This document shows, piece after piece, positions 28,125 to 37,164 of a DNA stretch of 64,000 bases. Source of the DNA: Paracidovorax avenae (GTDB lineage: Bacteria; Pseudomonadota; Gammaproteobacteria; Burkholderiales; Burkholderiaceae_C); contig NZ_CP156079.1 in NCBI RefSeq assembly GCF_040892545.1, positions 4,189,501 through 4,253,500 of the forward strand. Direction: 5' to 3'. Position 1 is the stretch's first letter. Every line of letters begins with the position of its first letter. The notes under the pieces are model-generated. The model ran no database searches and had not been told where the DNA came from. It saw nothing but the letters and a program-made list of their open reading frames with translations. Position numbers and translations under genes: made by a program.

Positions 28125-29612
28125 ATGCCCATCGACCGCCGCACCCTCCTCGCCGCTGCCGCCGCCTCGCCGCTGGCACTGCCGCTGCCTGCCCTGGCCC
28201 AGCCCCGCAAGGACGGCGTCGTGCTCGCGATGACGCTGGAACCGCCGGGCCTGGATCCGACATCCGGTGCGGCATCTGCCATCGGCGAGATCACGCTCTA
28301 CAACGTGTTCGAGACATTGACCCGGATCAATCCCGACGGCAGTACCTCCCCGCTGCTGGCGGAGCGGTGGGACATCTCGCCGGACCTGAAGACCATCACG
28401 TTCCACCTGCGCAGGGGCGTGAAATTCCACAATGGCGCCCCCTTCAATGCCGCGGCGGTGAAGTACTCCTTCGACCGTGCGGCCGGCGAGAGAAGCACCA
28501 ACAAGGACAAGCGCACCTTCGCGAACCTCGCCACGCAGGTGGTGGACGAGCACACGGTGACCGTCGTCAGCAAGGAAGTCGATCCGGACCTGCTGTTCCT
28601 GCTCGGCCAGGCCACCGCTGCGATCGTGGAGCCCACGAGTGCGGAGGGCAACGGCGTGCGGCCGGTGGGCACGGGGCCCTACCGGTTCACGGCCTGGAGC
28701 CAGGGGGCATCCGTCACGCTGTCCGCGTGGGACGGCTACCGCACGCCGGGCACGGCGAAGATACGCCGCGCGGTGTTCCGCTTCATCTCCGATCCTGCCG
28801 CCCAGGTGGCGGCCCTGATGGCGGGCGACGTGGACGCGTTCCCCCGCGTGGCGCCGCGCAGCGTGCCCCAGTTCAAGGCCAACCCGCGCTTCCAGGTGAT
28901 CGTGAGCGGCTCCCGCGCCAAGACCATCCTCGCGATCAACAACCAGCGCAAGCCGCTGGACGACGTGCGCGTGCGCCGTGCCATCGCGGCGGCCATCGAC
29001 CGCAAGGCCGTGATCCAGGGCGGCGCGGACGGGCTGGGCGTTCCCATCGGCAGCCACTACGTACCGGGCGCGTTCGGCTACGTGGACACCACGGGCATCA
29101 ACCCCTACGACCCCGACAAGGCCCGGCGGCTGCTGGCCGAGGCCGGCGTGAAGACGCCGCTGGAACTCACGCTGACGCTGCCCCCCACACCCTATGCGCG
29201 CCAGGGCGGCGAGGTGATCGCTGCACAGCTGGCCAAGGTGGGCATCGTGGCGAAGCCGCGCAACGTGGAATGGGCGCAGTGGCTGAGCGGCACCTATGCC
29301 AACAAGAACTACGACCTCACGCTGATCTCCCACGTGGAGCCCTTCGACCTGGGCAATTTCGCCAAGCCCGACTACTACTGGGGATACCGTTCGCCGCGGT
29401 TCGACGCGCTCTACGAGCAGATCAGGAACACGGCCCAGCCCGCCGACCGGGCGCGGCTGCTGGGCGATGCGCAACGCCTGCTGGCGGAGGACTGCGTCCA
29501 CGCCTTCCTCTACCAGGCGCAATGGGCCACGGTGGCGAACCGCAACCTGCGTGGCCTGTGGAAGGACATGCCCATCTTCGCCAACGACCTGTCGGCGCTG
29601 TCGTGGGCCTGA
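28125..29612 (+). CDS. Peptide-type ABC transporter substrate-binding protein
   Basis: A 495-residue periplasmic SBP_bac_5 protein. The signal peptide begins DRRTLLAAAAA, a twin-arginine-like motif, with likely cleavage after ALA near residue 25. The mature protein has the family marks YNVFETLTRINPDG and DLKTITFHLRRGVKFHNG. It most likely feeds the permeases at 23663-25512, from which it is separated by the hipA remnant. The ATG at 28125 fits the signal peptide. A strong terminator follows. Confidence 0.93.
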   Translation: MPIDRRTLLAAAAASPLALPLPALAQPRKDGVVLAMTLEPPGLDPTSGAASAIGEITLYNVFETLTRINPDGSTSPLLAERWDISPDLKTITFHLRRGVKFHNGAPFNAAAVKYSFDRAAGERSTNKDKRTFANLATQVVDEHTVTVVSKEVDPDLLFLLGQATAAIVEPTSAEGNGVRPVGTGPYRFTAWSQGASVTLSAWDGYRTPGTAKIRRAVFRFISDPAAQVAALMAGDVDAFPRVAPRSVPQFKANPRFQVIVSGSRAKTILAINNQRKPLDDVRVRRAIAAAIDRKAVIQGGADGLGVPIGSHYVPGAFGYVDTTGINPYDPDKARRLLAEAGVKTPLELTLTLPPTPYARQGGEVIAAQLAKVGIVAKPRNVEWAQWLSGTYANKNYDLTLISHVEPFDLGNFAKPDYYWGYRSPRFDALYEQIRNTAQPADRARLLGDAQRLLAEDCVHAFLYQAQWATVANRNLRGLWKDMPIFANDLSALSWA

Positions 29613-29650
29613 CGGAAACCTCCGGCATGCCGAGCAGGCCGGCAAGACGC

Positions 29651-29682
29651 CGGGCGTGAGCCCGCGGCACGCCCGCTTTTTT
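29651..29682 (+). terminator. Rho-independent terminator after the binding-protein gene
   Basis: CGGGCGTG pairs with CACGCCCG around a nine-base loop, followed by C and six T. It lies 39 bases after the stop. Confidence 0.85.
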
Positions 29683-29712
29683 CGCCCCCACTTCCCTGGA
29701 CACTCCCACCGA

Positions 29713-30318
29713 ATGGATACCTTGATCATGGCGGCCCTCATCGCCGCCGGCGTGCACATGCTGAACCTGCGGCAGCAGCGCCGCCGCATCGGCCTGCTGG
29801 CCCGCCACCTGGCGAACTACCAGATCGAAAAGCTCATGGAGAACCTGCTGGAGGGCTACCTGCGAGCGCTCGGCGAGAAGGAAGAAGCGCGGCGCGACCA
29901 GATCTGGCAGTTGCTGCGCACCACGGAGCAGCAACTGGCGGAGCAGTTCCAGCGCTTCGCGGCGGAGTTTTCGCAGGTGCCGCCCGAGAAGACGCGCGTG
30001 AGCCGCATTCCGGTGGCACTGCCCTTCGCGCTGCAGCTGTTTCCCGCGGCATCGTTCGACCTGCGGCAGGCGTTCGTGGTCCATGCGCAGGGCATCGCGC
30101 GCGGCGTGCGCAATGATGCCGGCCTCACGCAGCGCGACAAGGCCTTCACGCTGACGGCGGAGCTGCTGCTGATGCAGCACACCTGCCACTGGTTCTGCAA
30201 GTCGAAGACGGTGGCCTCGGCGCGCATGGTGGCCCGCCACCGCACGCCGCACCAGCAGCTGGTGGAATCGGTATCGCCGGAGACGCGGCGGGCGTACCTG
30301 GCGCTGGTGGAGGGCTGA
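29713..30318 (+). CDS. Hypothetical protein with N-terminal membrane segment
   Basis: A 201-residue protein I do not recognise. Residues 3-18 are hydrophobic (one membrane anchor). The rest is soluble and helical, with a charged stretch around residues 40-80 that may form a coiled coil, and a single Cys pair in HTCHWFCKS. It follows a strong terminator and has its own ATG at 29713 with only a weak Shine-Dalgarno sequence. It converges on the yjjJ-like gene. Confidence 0.7.
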   Translation: MDTLIMAALIAAGVHMLNLRQQRRRIGLLARHLANYQIEKLMENLLEGYLRALGEKEEARRDQIWQLLRTTEQQLAEQFQRFAAEFSQVPPEKTRVSRIPVALPFALQLFPAASFDLRQAFVVHAQGIARGVRNDAGLTQRDKAFTLTAELLLMQHTCHWFCKSKTVASARMVARHRTPHQQLVESVSPETRRAYLALVEG

Positions 30319-30349
30319 GCGGCGATCGCCGGCCTGCGCCTGCAACGGG

Positions 30350-31687
30350 CTAACCCAGCCGTGCGACGCGCGCGGCGGCCGTATCCACATGGGTTTGCAG
30401 CGCGTCCACACAGGCGGAGAAGCGATCGCTGAAACCGGAAGCGCCACGCAGCGCGGCCAGGTACTGACGGGCCATCAGGACGGCATCCCCCCAGGTTCCC
30501 GAGGGCACACCGGGCAGGATGACCGGGTCAGGCACCGCGGCCGGCACGCCCCCACCGCTGCGCGGCGCGAACGCCATCGGAGTCATGTCGTAGGCCGGTG
30601 CGAGCTCATACGGCCGCCCCTGCCCGGAAATGAACGAGAGGTTGCCGGTGTGCATGTCTGTATTGCCGATCAGCGTGCCGAAGGCCCAGAGCCGGCTGGT
30701 CATCTCCACCGCTTCGGGGCACACGCACCGCTGCCGAGCCAGCGCCTGAACGATCGACGGCCAGCCGCCTGTGCCCTGGCCCACGAATTCGGCGTCCAGC
30801 GCGGCCAGCGAGACCAGGCCGATGCGCCCTGTCGCCCCCACCCGGTCGAATCGCTCCACTTCGAGGAACCGCTGTCCCGCATGGTCGATCACGGCAGTGC
30901 GGGACGCCGGGATTCCAGCTTCCAACAGGACATTCAGAGCGAGATGCTCGGCCAGCAGCAGGTCGCGCCAGCGCTCGCTCACGGGGCTCGGCTCGGCCTC
31001 GGTGAACTTCACCAGGACATGCCGGGGGCCGGCGGGGGTTTCGGCAAAGGCCGTGAATTTCGGCTGTTCCCCGCCAGCGGAGGATCCGGGCACCTCGCCA
31101 CGTGCTGCAGCATCGGCCAGCCCTGCGTACACAGCAGCCTTCTCTGGCAGGGGGATCGGTTCAGGGACGGGACCATGCACGAACTGGTGGACTGCGGTAT
31201 CGCCGAGCAGCAGGTTGCCCACCGTATCACCGCCCTCTGCGATGAGGGCGCGCATGACATCCTTGTCCGACCAGTCCGGGAGCCGCTGCGGAAGTCCCAG
31301 GGCGCGACCATGGCGAAGCAGAAATGCCCGCCCCAGATAACCCTGGGGCCGCATGTCGAAGAGCCACCACGGAAGACCGTCGCTGTGCAGCACCACGCCA
31401 TCGGCCTGGCGCATCACATAACCCTCTGGATGCACCGGCAGCAGATCGCCCAGCCAGTGCGCACGCCCCTGGGGATCCACGCGGTGCACGGGAACGGCGG
31501 CATGCCCGCGCGAGAGATCCCGCAACACATACTGAATAGATCGGGCCCGCCCCAGCCGCAGCACCTCATCGCCCAGCACTGCGATCGCCCGGGAGATGGT
31601 CGGCTGGCTCACGCGCAGGCGCTCAGACAGCGCACGCGCAGTGTGGGGCCCCTTCCGCAGTGCCAGGCGCAACGCGTCGGAGTACAT
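30350..31687 (-). CDS. yjjJ: YjjJ-type HipA-family kinase with fused helix-turn-helix
   Basis: A 445-residue protein. The N-terminal winged helix-turn-helix (about 10-60, RLRVSQPTISRAIAVLG) is fused to a HipA-like kinase. The kinase part has the metal/phosphate loop IGNTDMHTGNLSF and the segment YELAPAYDMTP near 350-390, so it looks intact. YjjJ proteins carry the DNA-binding antitoxin-like domain in the same chain and have no hipB partner, as here. An operator-like repeat overlaps the region before the ATG, so it probably represses itself. Confidence 0.88.
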   Translation of the reverse strand: MYSDALRLALRKGPHTARALSERLRVSQPTISRAIAVLGDEVLRLGRARSIQYVLRDLSRGHAAVPVHRVDPQGRAHWLGDLLPVHPEGYVMRQADGVVLHSDGLPWWLFDMRPQGYLGRAFLLRHGRALGLPQRLPDWSDKDVMRALIAEGGDTVGNLLLGDTAVHQFVHGPVPEPIPLPEKAAVYAGLADAAARGEVPGSSAGGEQPKFTAFAETPAGPRHVLVKFTEAEPSPVSERWRDLLLAEHLALNVLLEAGIPASRTAVIDHAGQRFLEVERFDRVGATGRIGLVSLAALDAEFVGQGTGGWPSIVQALARQRCVCPEAVEMTSRLWAFGTLIGNTDMHTGNLSFISGQGRPYELAPAYDMTPMAFAPRSGGGVPAAVPDPVILPGVPSGTWGDAVLMARQYLAALRGASGFSDRFSACVDALQTHVDTAAARVARLG

Positions 31688-31700
31688 TTTGAATGGACGT

Positions 31701-31731
31701 ATGAATAGATAAATGAATAGATATTCTATTC
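31701..31731. promoter_or_regulatory. Operator-like repeats upstream of yjjJ-like gene
   Basis: GAATAG (31715-31720) and CTATTC (31726-31731) form an inverted repeat with spacer ATATT. ATGAATAGAT at 31701-31710 repeats as AATGAATAGAT at 31712-31722. The island is AT-rich in GC-rich DNA and lies 14 to 44 bases upstream of the ATG. Confidence 0.55.
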
Positions 31732-31756
31732 CTTCAGTCCATTTCGCGACGCAGTA

Positions 31757-33217
31757 TCAGGGCTCCATGCCCCCCAGGCACAGGTACTTGATGACCACGT
31801 AGTCGTCGATGCCGTAGTGCGACCCTTCGCGTCCCAGGCCCGACTGCTTTACACCGCCGAACGGGCCGACCTCGTTCGAGATCAGTCCGGTGTTGATGCC
31901 CACGATGCCGTACTCGAGCGATTCGGCCACGCGCCAGACGCGCTGGATGTCGCGGCTGTAGAAGTAGCTCGCCAGGCCGAATTCGGTGTCGTTGGCCAGC
32001 CGCACGGCTTCCTCGTCGGAGTCGAAACGGAAGAGCGGCGCGACCGGGCCGAAGGTTTCCTCGCGCGAGAGCTGCATCTGCGGTGTGGCATCGGCCAGCA
32101 CGGTCGGCTCGAAGAAGGTGCCGCCCAACGCATGCGGCTTGCCGCCGGTGAGGACCCGCGCGCCCTTGGCCACGGCGTCCTTCAGGTGCTCCTGCACCTT
32201 TTTCACGGCGGCTTCGTCGATGAGCGGGCCCTGCTCCACGCCCTCGTCCATGCCGTTGCCCACCTTCAGGCGCCGCACGGCCTCGGCCAGCTTGTCCGCG
32301 AAAGCGTCGTACACGCCGGCCTGCACGTAGATGCGGTTGGCGCACACGCAGGTCTGTCCGGCGTTGCGGAACTTGGAAGCGATGGCGCCCTGCACGGCCG
32401 CGTCCAGGTCGGCATCGTCGAACACGATGAAGGGTGCGTTGCCGCCCAGCTCCAGCGAGAGCTTCTTGATGGTGTCCGCACTCTGTCGCATCAGGGCGCG
32501 GCCGGTTTCGGTGGAGCCCGTGAAGGTGAGCTTGCGCACCAGCGGGTTGGAGGTCATCTCGCCGCCGATGTCGCTGGAGCCGCCGGTGAGCACGCTGAAC
32601 ACGCCGGGCGGCACGCCGGCTTCCTCTGCGAGCACCGCGAGGGCCAGCGCCGAGAGCGGCGTGGCACTGGCGGGTTTGAGCACCATCGGGCAGCCGGCCG
32701 CGAGCGCCGGGCCGGCCTTGCGCGTGATCATCGCGGCGGGGAAGTTCCACGGCGTGATCGCCGCGCAGACGCCGATCGGCTCCTTGAGCACCACGATGCG
32801 CTTGTCGGCAGCGGGCGAGGCGAGCGTGTCGCCGTGCACGCGCTTGCCCTCTTCCGCGAACCATTCGATGAAGGACGCCGCATAGGTGATCTCGCCTTTG
32901 GCCTCGGCCAGCGGCTTGCCTTGCTCCGCGGTCATGATGGCAGCCAGATCGTCGGCGTTCGCCAGCATGAGGTCGTTCCAGCGGCGCAGGATGGCGGCGC
33001 GGTCCTTGGCCGTGCGCCGGCGCCAGGGGCTCCAGGCCCGGTTCGCGGCCTCGATGGCGCGGCGGGCTTCGGCCGCGCCCATGCGCGGCACGCGGGCCAC
33101 GGATTCGCCCGTGGCGGGATTGGTCACGTCGATGGTGCCGCCGTCGTCGGCGTCCACCCACCGGCCGTCCAGAAAGGCCTGCTCGCGCAGCAGGCCGGGG
33201 TTCTTGAGCTTCAGCAT
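31757..33217 (-). CDS. NAD(P)-dependent semialdehyde dehydrogenase (GabD-like)
   Basis: A 486-residue aldehyde dehydrogenase. The catalytic Glu lies in LELGGNAPFIV and the catalytic Cys in NAGQTCVCANR, which closely match E. coli GabD (succinate semialdehyde dehydrogenase). As the last gene downstream of glucarate dehydratase, it may instead oxidise alpha-ketoglutarate semialdehyde, the end step of glucarate breakdown. These enzymes cannot be told apart by eye. The ATG at 33217 has AGGAGACC upstream. Confidence 0.88.
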   Translation of the reverse strand: MLKLKNPGLLREQAFLDGRWVDADDGGTIDVTNPATGESVARVPRMGAAEARRAIEAANRAWSPWRRRTAKDRAAILRRWNDLMLANADDLAAIMTAEQGKPLAEAKGEITYAASFIEWFAEEGKRVHGDTLASPAADKRIVVLKEPIGVCAAITPWNFPAAMITRKAGPALAAGCPMVLKPASATPLSALALAVLAEEAGVPPGVFSVLTGGSSDIGGEMTSNPLVRKLTFTGSTETGRALMRQSADTIKKLSLELGGNAPFIVFDDADLDAAVQGAIASKFRNAGQTCVCANRIYVQAGVYDAFADKLAEAVRRLKVGNGMDEGVEQGPLIDEAAVKKVQEHLKDAVAKGARVLTGGKPHALGGTFFEPTVLADATPQMQLSREETFGPVAPLFRFDSDEEAVRLANDTEFGLASYFYSRDIQRVWRVAESLEYGIVGINTGLISNEVGPFGGVKQSGLGREGSHYGIDDYVVIKYLCLGGMEP

Positions 33218-33314
33218 GCAAGGGTCTCCTGAAAGAAACGAAGAGACCCTATCGCGCCCTGCCTGGCGCGGCTGTAGGGCATCCACCCGAACCGGCGGGC
33301 GGTGCCGCAACCCC

Positions 33315-34670
33315 TCAGCGGACCATGCAGGGCCGCTTGTTGTCGAAGCGCCAGCCCGGCACGAGGTACTGCATGGCGACTGCATCGTCGCGTGCGCCCA
33401 GGCCGTGCTCCAGGTAGAGCCGGTGCGCGGCCTCCACTGCGTCCATGTCCAGCTCCAGCCCCAGGCCGGGGCGCTGCGGCACCTGGATCTGCCCGCCTTC
33501 GATGCGGTAGGGCTCGCGCGTGAGGTGCTGGCCGTCCTGCCAGATCCAGTGGGTGTCGATGGCCGTGACCTTGCCGGGCGCCGCGGCCGCCACGTGCGTG
33601 AACATGGCGAGCGACACGTCGAAGTGGTTGTTGGAGTGCGAGCCCCAGGTCAGGCCGAAGGCCTCGCACACCTGTGCGACGCGCACCGACCCGGCCATGG
33701 TCCAGAAATGCGGGTCGGCCAGCGGGATGTCCACCGACTGCAGCGACAGGCTGTGAGACATTTCGCGCCAGTCGGTGGCGACCATGTTGGTGGCCGTGGG
33801 CAGGCCGGTGGCGCGGCGGAATTCGGCCATCACCTCGCGGCCGGAATACACGCCCTCGGCGCCGCACGGGTCTTCGGCATAGGCCATCACGCCGTGCAGG
33901 TCGCGGGTGAGGCGCACGGCATCCTTCAGCAGCCAGCCGCCGTTGGGATCGAGCGTGACGCGCGCCTGCGGGAAGCGCTCGTGCAGCGCGCGGATCGCCT
34001 CGACCTCGTCCTCGCCGCGCAGCACGCCGCCCTTGAGCTTGAAGTCGGCGAAGCCGTAGCGCGCATGCGTGGCCTCTGCCAGGCGCACGATGGCCTCGGG
34101 CGTGAGCGCTTCCTCGTTGCGCAGGCGGAACCAGTCGTCCTGCGCGCCGGACTCGTCGCGGTAGGCCAGGTCGGTCCTGCGGCGATCGCCGACGTAGAAG
34201 AGGTAGCCCAGGACCTGCACGGCCTCGCGCTGCTGCCCGTCGCCGAGCAGCGCGGCCACGGGCACGCCCAGGTGCTGGCCCAGCAGGTCGAGGAAGCACG
34301 ACTCCACGGCGGTGAGCGCATGGATGGTCACGCGCAGGTCGAAGGTCTGCAGGCCGCGGCCGCCACTGTCGCGGTCGGCGAAGCGCGCACGCATCGCGTT
34401 CAGCACCGCGCGGTGGTTGCCCACGCCCTGACCCACGATCAGCGCGCGCGCGTCCTCGAGCGTCTGCCGGATCTTCTCGCCGCCCGGCACCTCGCCCACG
34501 CCGGTGCGGCCGGCGCTGTCGCGCAGGATCAGCAGGTTGCGCGTGAAGAACGGGCCGTGCGCGCCGCTCAGGTTCAGCAGCATGCTGTCGTGGCCGGCCA
34601 CGGGCACGACGCGCAGGTCGGTGATGACGGGCGTGGCGCCCGGGGCCTGGAGGTTGTCGGAAGGTGTCAT
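33315..34670 (-). CDS. gudD: Glucarate dehydratase
   Basis: A 451-residue enolase-superfamily enzyme that dehydrates D-glucarate to 5-keto-4-deoxyglucarate. [13 protein letters not shown] has the catalytic Lys pair, DPNGGW and [10 protein letters not shown] supply metal ligands, and [12 protein letters not shown] is typical of the family. The ATG at 34670 is the best start, with only a weak ribosome binding site. It is flanked by a Bug receptor upstream and an aldehyde dehydrogenase downstream. The next pathway enzyme (kdgD) is not in the window. Confidence 0.92.
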   Translation of the reverse strand: MTPSDNLQAPGATPVITDLRVVPVAGHDSMLLNLSGAHGPFFTRNLLILRDSAGRTGVGEVPGGEKIRQTLEDARALIVGQGVGNHRAVLNAMRARFADRDSGGRGLQTFDLRVTIHALTAVESCFLDLLGQHLGVPVAALLGDGQQREAVQVLGYLFYVGDRRRTDLAYRDESGAQDDWFRLRNEEALTPEAIVRLAEATHARYGFADFKLKGGVLRGEDEVEAIRALHERFPQARVTLDPNGGWLLKDAVRLTRDLHGVMAYAEDPCGAEGVYSGREVMAEFRRATGLPTATNMVATDWREMSHSLSLQSVDIPLADPHFWTMAGSVRVAQVCEAFGLTWGSHSNNHFDVSLAMFTHVAAAAPGKVTAIDTHWIWQDGQHLTREPYRIEGGQIQVPQRPGLGLELDMDAVEAAHRLYLEHGLGARDDAVAMQYLVPGWRFDNKRPCMVR

Positions 34671-34881
34671 GGTGAATGAGAAAAGGAAAGTGGGTAAGGC
34701 GGTCCGCTGGTACCGTGTCCGACGCACGCCCTGTAACCGTCCGATGGCCGCGGAGCAGGCCACGCCAGCGGACGCCGTGGAACCGGCTTTGCCGGGCCAC
34801 CGGCGGCGTCCCTCTGCCCGCCGTGCGCAGCACGGCGAGAGCGGAGGGAAGCGGCGCAGCCGCTCAGGGAGGTGCTGTTCA
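34671..34881. other. Spacer between Bug receptor and gudD genes
   Basis: A 211-base GC-rich gap. I see no gene, and no clear terminator or promoter. Confidence 0.4.
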
Positions 34882-35871
34882 CTAGTCGGAAGTGATCTTG
34901 CGCGTTTCGATGAGCTGCTTCCAGCGGGTCCATTCGCGGGCCTGGAAGGCGGTGAATTCGGCCGGCGTGCTGGCCACGATTTCCAGGCCCTGCTCTTCCA
35001 TGCGCCTGCGCACGGCCAGGTCCTTCATCGATGCGATGGCGGCAGCGGCGAGCTTGTCCTTCACGGCGGCGGGCAGGCCCCTGGGCGCGACCATGCCCTG
35101 CCAGGAATACACCTCGGCACCCGCCACCCCGGCCTCGGCCAGCGTGGGCACGTCGGGCAGCACGGGCGAACGCTTGCTGCCGGTGACGGCGATGGCATGC
35201 AGTTTGCCCGCGCGGATGTGCGGCAGCACGGCGTTCACGTTCTGGAAAGAGAAGTCCACCTGGTTGCCCAGCAGGTCGTTGATGGCCGGCGCGCCGCCCT
35301 TGTAGGGGATGTGCAGACCCTGCGTGCCGGTCTGCTGCCAGAACACCTCCGCGGCCAGGTGGTCGGAAGAGCCGTTGCCCGAACTCGCGAAGCTCACCTT
35401 GCCGGGCTGGGCCTTGAGCTGGGCGATCACCTCGGGCACCGTGCGGGCCTTCTGCGCCACGTTGGCCACGAGCACGTTCGGCGCCTGCACCGGCACGGTG
35501 ATGTAGTCGAAATCCCTGGTGGCGTAGTAGGGCACGTTCTTCTGCAGGTGCGGCGTGACGACGAAGGCGCCCAGCGAGGACACCAGCAGGGTATGGCCAT
35601 CGGGGGCCGAGCGTTTCACGAAGCCCGCGCCGATGGTGCCGGTCGCGCCGGGCCGGTTGTCCACCACGAAGCTCTGGCCCAGCCTGTCCCCCATGTACTG
35701 GGCCATGGCGCGCGCCACCATGTCGGTGGATCCGCCCGCGGGGAACGGGACGATGATGGTGACCGGCTTGTCCGGCCAGGCTCCCTGCGCGAACGTGGAC
35801 GGCGCAGCGCAGAGCATGGCGGACAGCGAAAGGGCGGCGCAGAGGCAGCGCCGGAATCGGGTGGCGGACAT
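34882..35871 (-). CDS. Bug/TctC-family tripartite tricarboxylate receptor
   Basis: A 329-residue periplasmic receptor. The signal peptide spans residues 1-29 (cleavage near TFAQ). [23 protein letters not shown] is the family hallmark at the mature N-terminus. No TctA/TctB membrane genes are present, which is common for the many orphan Bug receptors in this group. The neighbouring gudD suggests glucarate or galactarate as ligand. The ATG at 35871 has CAGGAG upstream; an earlier in-frame ATG at 35910 would lie inside the palindromic operator. Confidence 0.9.
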   Translation of the reverse strand: MSATRFRRCLCAALSLSAMLCAAPSTFAQGAWPDKPVTIIVPFPAGGSTDMVARAMAQYMGDRLGQSFVVDNRPGATGTIGAGFVKRSAPDGHTLLVSSLGAFVVTPHLQKNVPYYATRDFDYITVPVQAPNVLVANVAQKARTVPEVIAQLKAQPGKVSFASSGNGSSDHLAAEVFWQQTGTQGLHIPYKGGAPAINDLLGNQVDFSFQNVNAVLPHIRAGKLHAIAVTGSKRSPVLPDVPTLAEAGVAGAEVYSWQGMVAPRGLPAAVKDKLAAAAIASMKDLAVRRRMEEQGLEIVASTPAEFTAFQAREWTRWKQLIETRKITSD

Positions 35872-35892
35872 GTCTTTTGTCTCCTGTTTTGC

Positions 35893-35912
35893 GGATGTTA
35901 ACGTTAACATCC
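35893..35912. promoter_or_regulatory. Perfect 20-bp palindrome, LacI-family operator
   Basis: GATGTTAACGTTAACATC, with one more matched base on each side, is a perfect palindrome with a central CG, as LacI/GalR operators have. It lies between the Bug receptor start (35871) and the divergent LacI-family gene (36002), so it probably controls both. Confidence 0.8.
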
Positions 35913-36001
35913 ATCAAACGCAGAGGGTAAACCCTGCACGATGGATTGGCAGTTCCGGCGCCGGCGCCATCACGCGGAGCGGCACACCCTAGACTTGCCG
36001 G

Positions 36002-37057
36002 ATGGCCCTGCCCCCCGACTCCCCTGCCCAGCCCCCCGCTCCGGCCGCCCGCCCCGGGTCGGCGCCCCGCGCCGCCGTCACCTTGCGGGAAGTGGCCGAC
36101 CGTGCGGGGGTATCGATGATCACGGTCTCCCGCGCGCTGAAGACGCCGCAGCAGGTCAGCGAGGCCACCCGGGCCCGCGTGGAGGAAGCCGTGTCCGCCC
36201 TGGGCTACGTGCCCAACCTGCTGGCGGGCGGCCTGCGCTCTGCGCGCAGCCACCTCGTCATGGCCCTGGTCCCCACCATCCGCGGCCAGCTGTTCGGGGA
36301 AATGATCCAGTCGCTCACCGATGCGCTGCATGCGCGCGGATTCCAGGTGGTGTTCGGCGAAGTGGGCTACGCAGCGTCGCGCGAGGACGAACTGCTGCGC
36401 GCCATCGTCGGGCGGCGCCCAGACGGCATCGTGCTCACGGGCGTGATGCATTCCCCCGAGGGCCGGCGCCTGCTGCTCGCTTCGGGCATTCCCGTGGTGG
36501 AGACCTGGGACACCACGCCCACGCCGATCGACATGCTGGTGGGGCTGTCGCACGAGCGGCTGGGCGAGGCCGTCTGCCGCTACCTGCATGGCCGCGGCCG
36601 TCGCCGCCTGGCGCTCATCAGCGGCGACGACGAACGCGCCGCGCGACGCCAGCGGGGGTTTTCCGAAGCCGCCCGGCAGCTGGGCCTGCAGGAGCCGGTC
36701 CTGCGGCGGGTGCCCGCCCCCACGTCGCATGCCCAGGGGCGCGAAGGACTGGCTGCGCTGCGGAAGGCCGCCCCCGACATCGATGCCGTGTTCTGCAGTT
36801 CCGACATGCTGGCGCTCGGGGTGCTCACGGAGGCCCGCGAGCGCGGCATCGCGGTGCCACTGGACCTGGCCGTGGTGGGTTTCGGCGACATCGAGTTCGC
36901 CGCCACACTGGCGCCCAGCCTGACCACCGTGCGCATCGACGGCACGCGCATCGGCCGGATCGCCGCGTCCTTCATCGCCGACCGGGCGGAGGGCCGCGCC
37001 GTGCCCGAACCGCGGGTGGACATCGGGTTCTCGATCGTGGAGCGCGAGAGCGTGTGA
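36002..37057 (+). CDS. LacI-family transcriptional regulator
   Basis: A 351-residue repressor. The DNA-binding domain starts near residue 26 (VTLREVADRAGVSMITVSRAL), with hinge-helix residues around VPNLLAGGLRS. A periplasmic-binding-like sugar domain follows. A 25-residue Pro/Ala-rich N-terminal extension is unusual; the true start could be later. It is divergent from the Bug-gudD-dehydrogenase operon across a perfect palindrome and is probably its glucarate-type regulator. Confidence 0.93.
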   Translation: MALPPDSPAQPPAPAARPGSAPRAAVTLREVADRAGVSMITVSRALKTPQQVSEATRARVEEAVSALGYVPNLLAGGLRSARSHLVMALVPTIRGQLFGEMIQSLTDALHARGFQVVFGEVGYAASREDELLRAIVGRRPDGIVLTGVMHSPEGRRLLLASGIPVVETWDTTPTPIDMLVGLSHERLGEAVCRYLHGRGRRRLALISGDDERAARRQRGFSEAARQLGLQEPVLRRVPAPTSHAQGREGLAALRKAAPDIDAVFCSSDMLALGVLTEARERGIAVPLDLAVVGFGDIEFAATLAPSLTTVRIDGTRIGRIAASFIADRAEGRAVPEPRVDIGFSIVERESV

Positions 37058-37097
37058 TGCGATGCCGGCAGGCACAGCCACGCAGGGCGTGTTGCGC

Positions 37098-37158
37098 TTC
37101 GCGGTACCGCACGGCCCTGCGCTCTTCCATCCGGCCACTGGCGGCGTTCGCGCAGGAT
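37098..37158 (+). promoter_or_regulatory. Imperfect PIP-box-like promoter before xopQ
   Basis: TTCGC, then 15 bases, then TGCGC (37098-37122), differs at one base from the HrpX/HrpB plant-inducible promoter box TTCGB-N15-TTCGB. Exactly 30 bases further is CAGGAT, which fits the associated YANNNT -10 element. Transcription would then start at or next to the ATG at 37165, so either the message is leaderless or the match is chance. Confidence 0.4.
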
Positions 37159-37164
37159 GGAAAG

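Noticed and set aside
31817..33232. 471-codon plus-strand open frame
   Set aside because: Antisense shadow of the aldehyde dehydrogenase gene.
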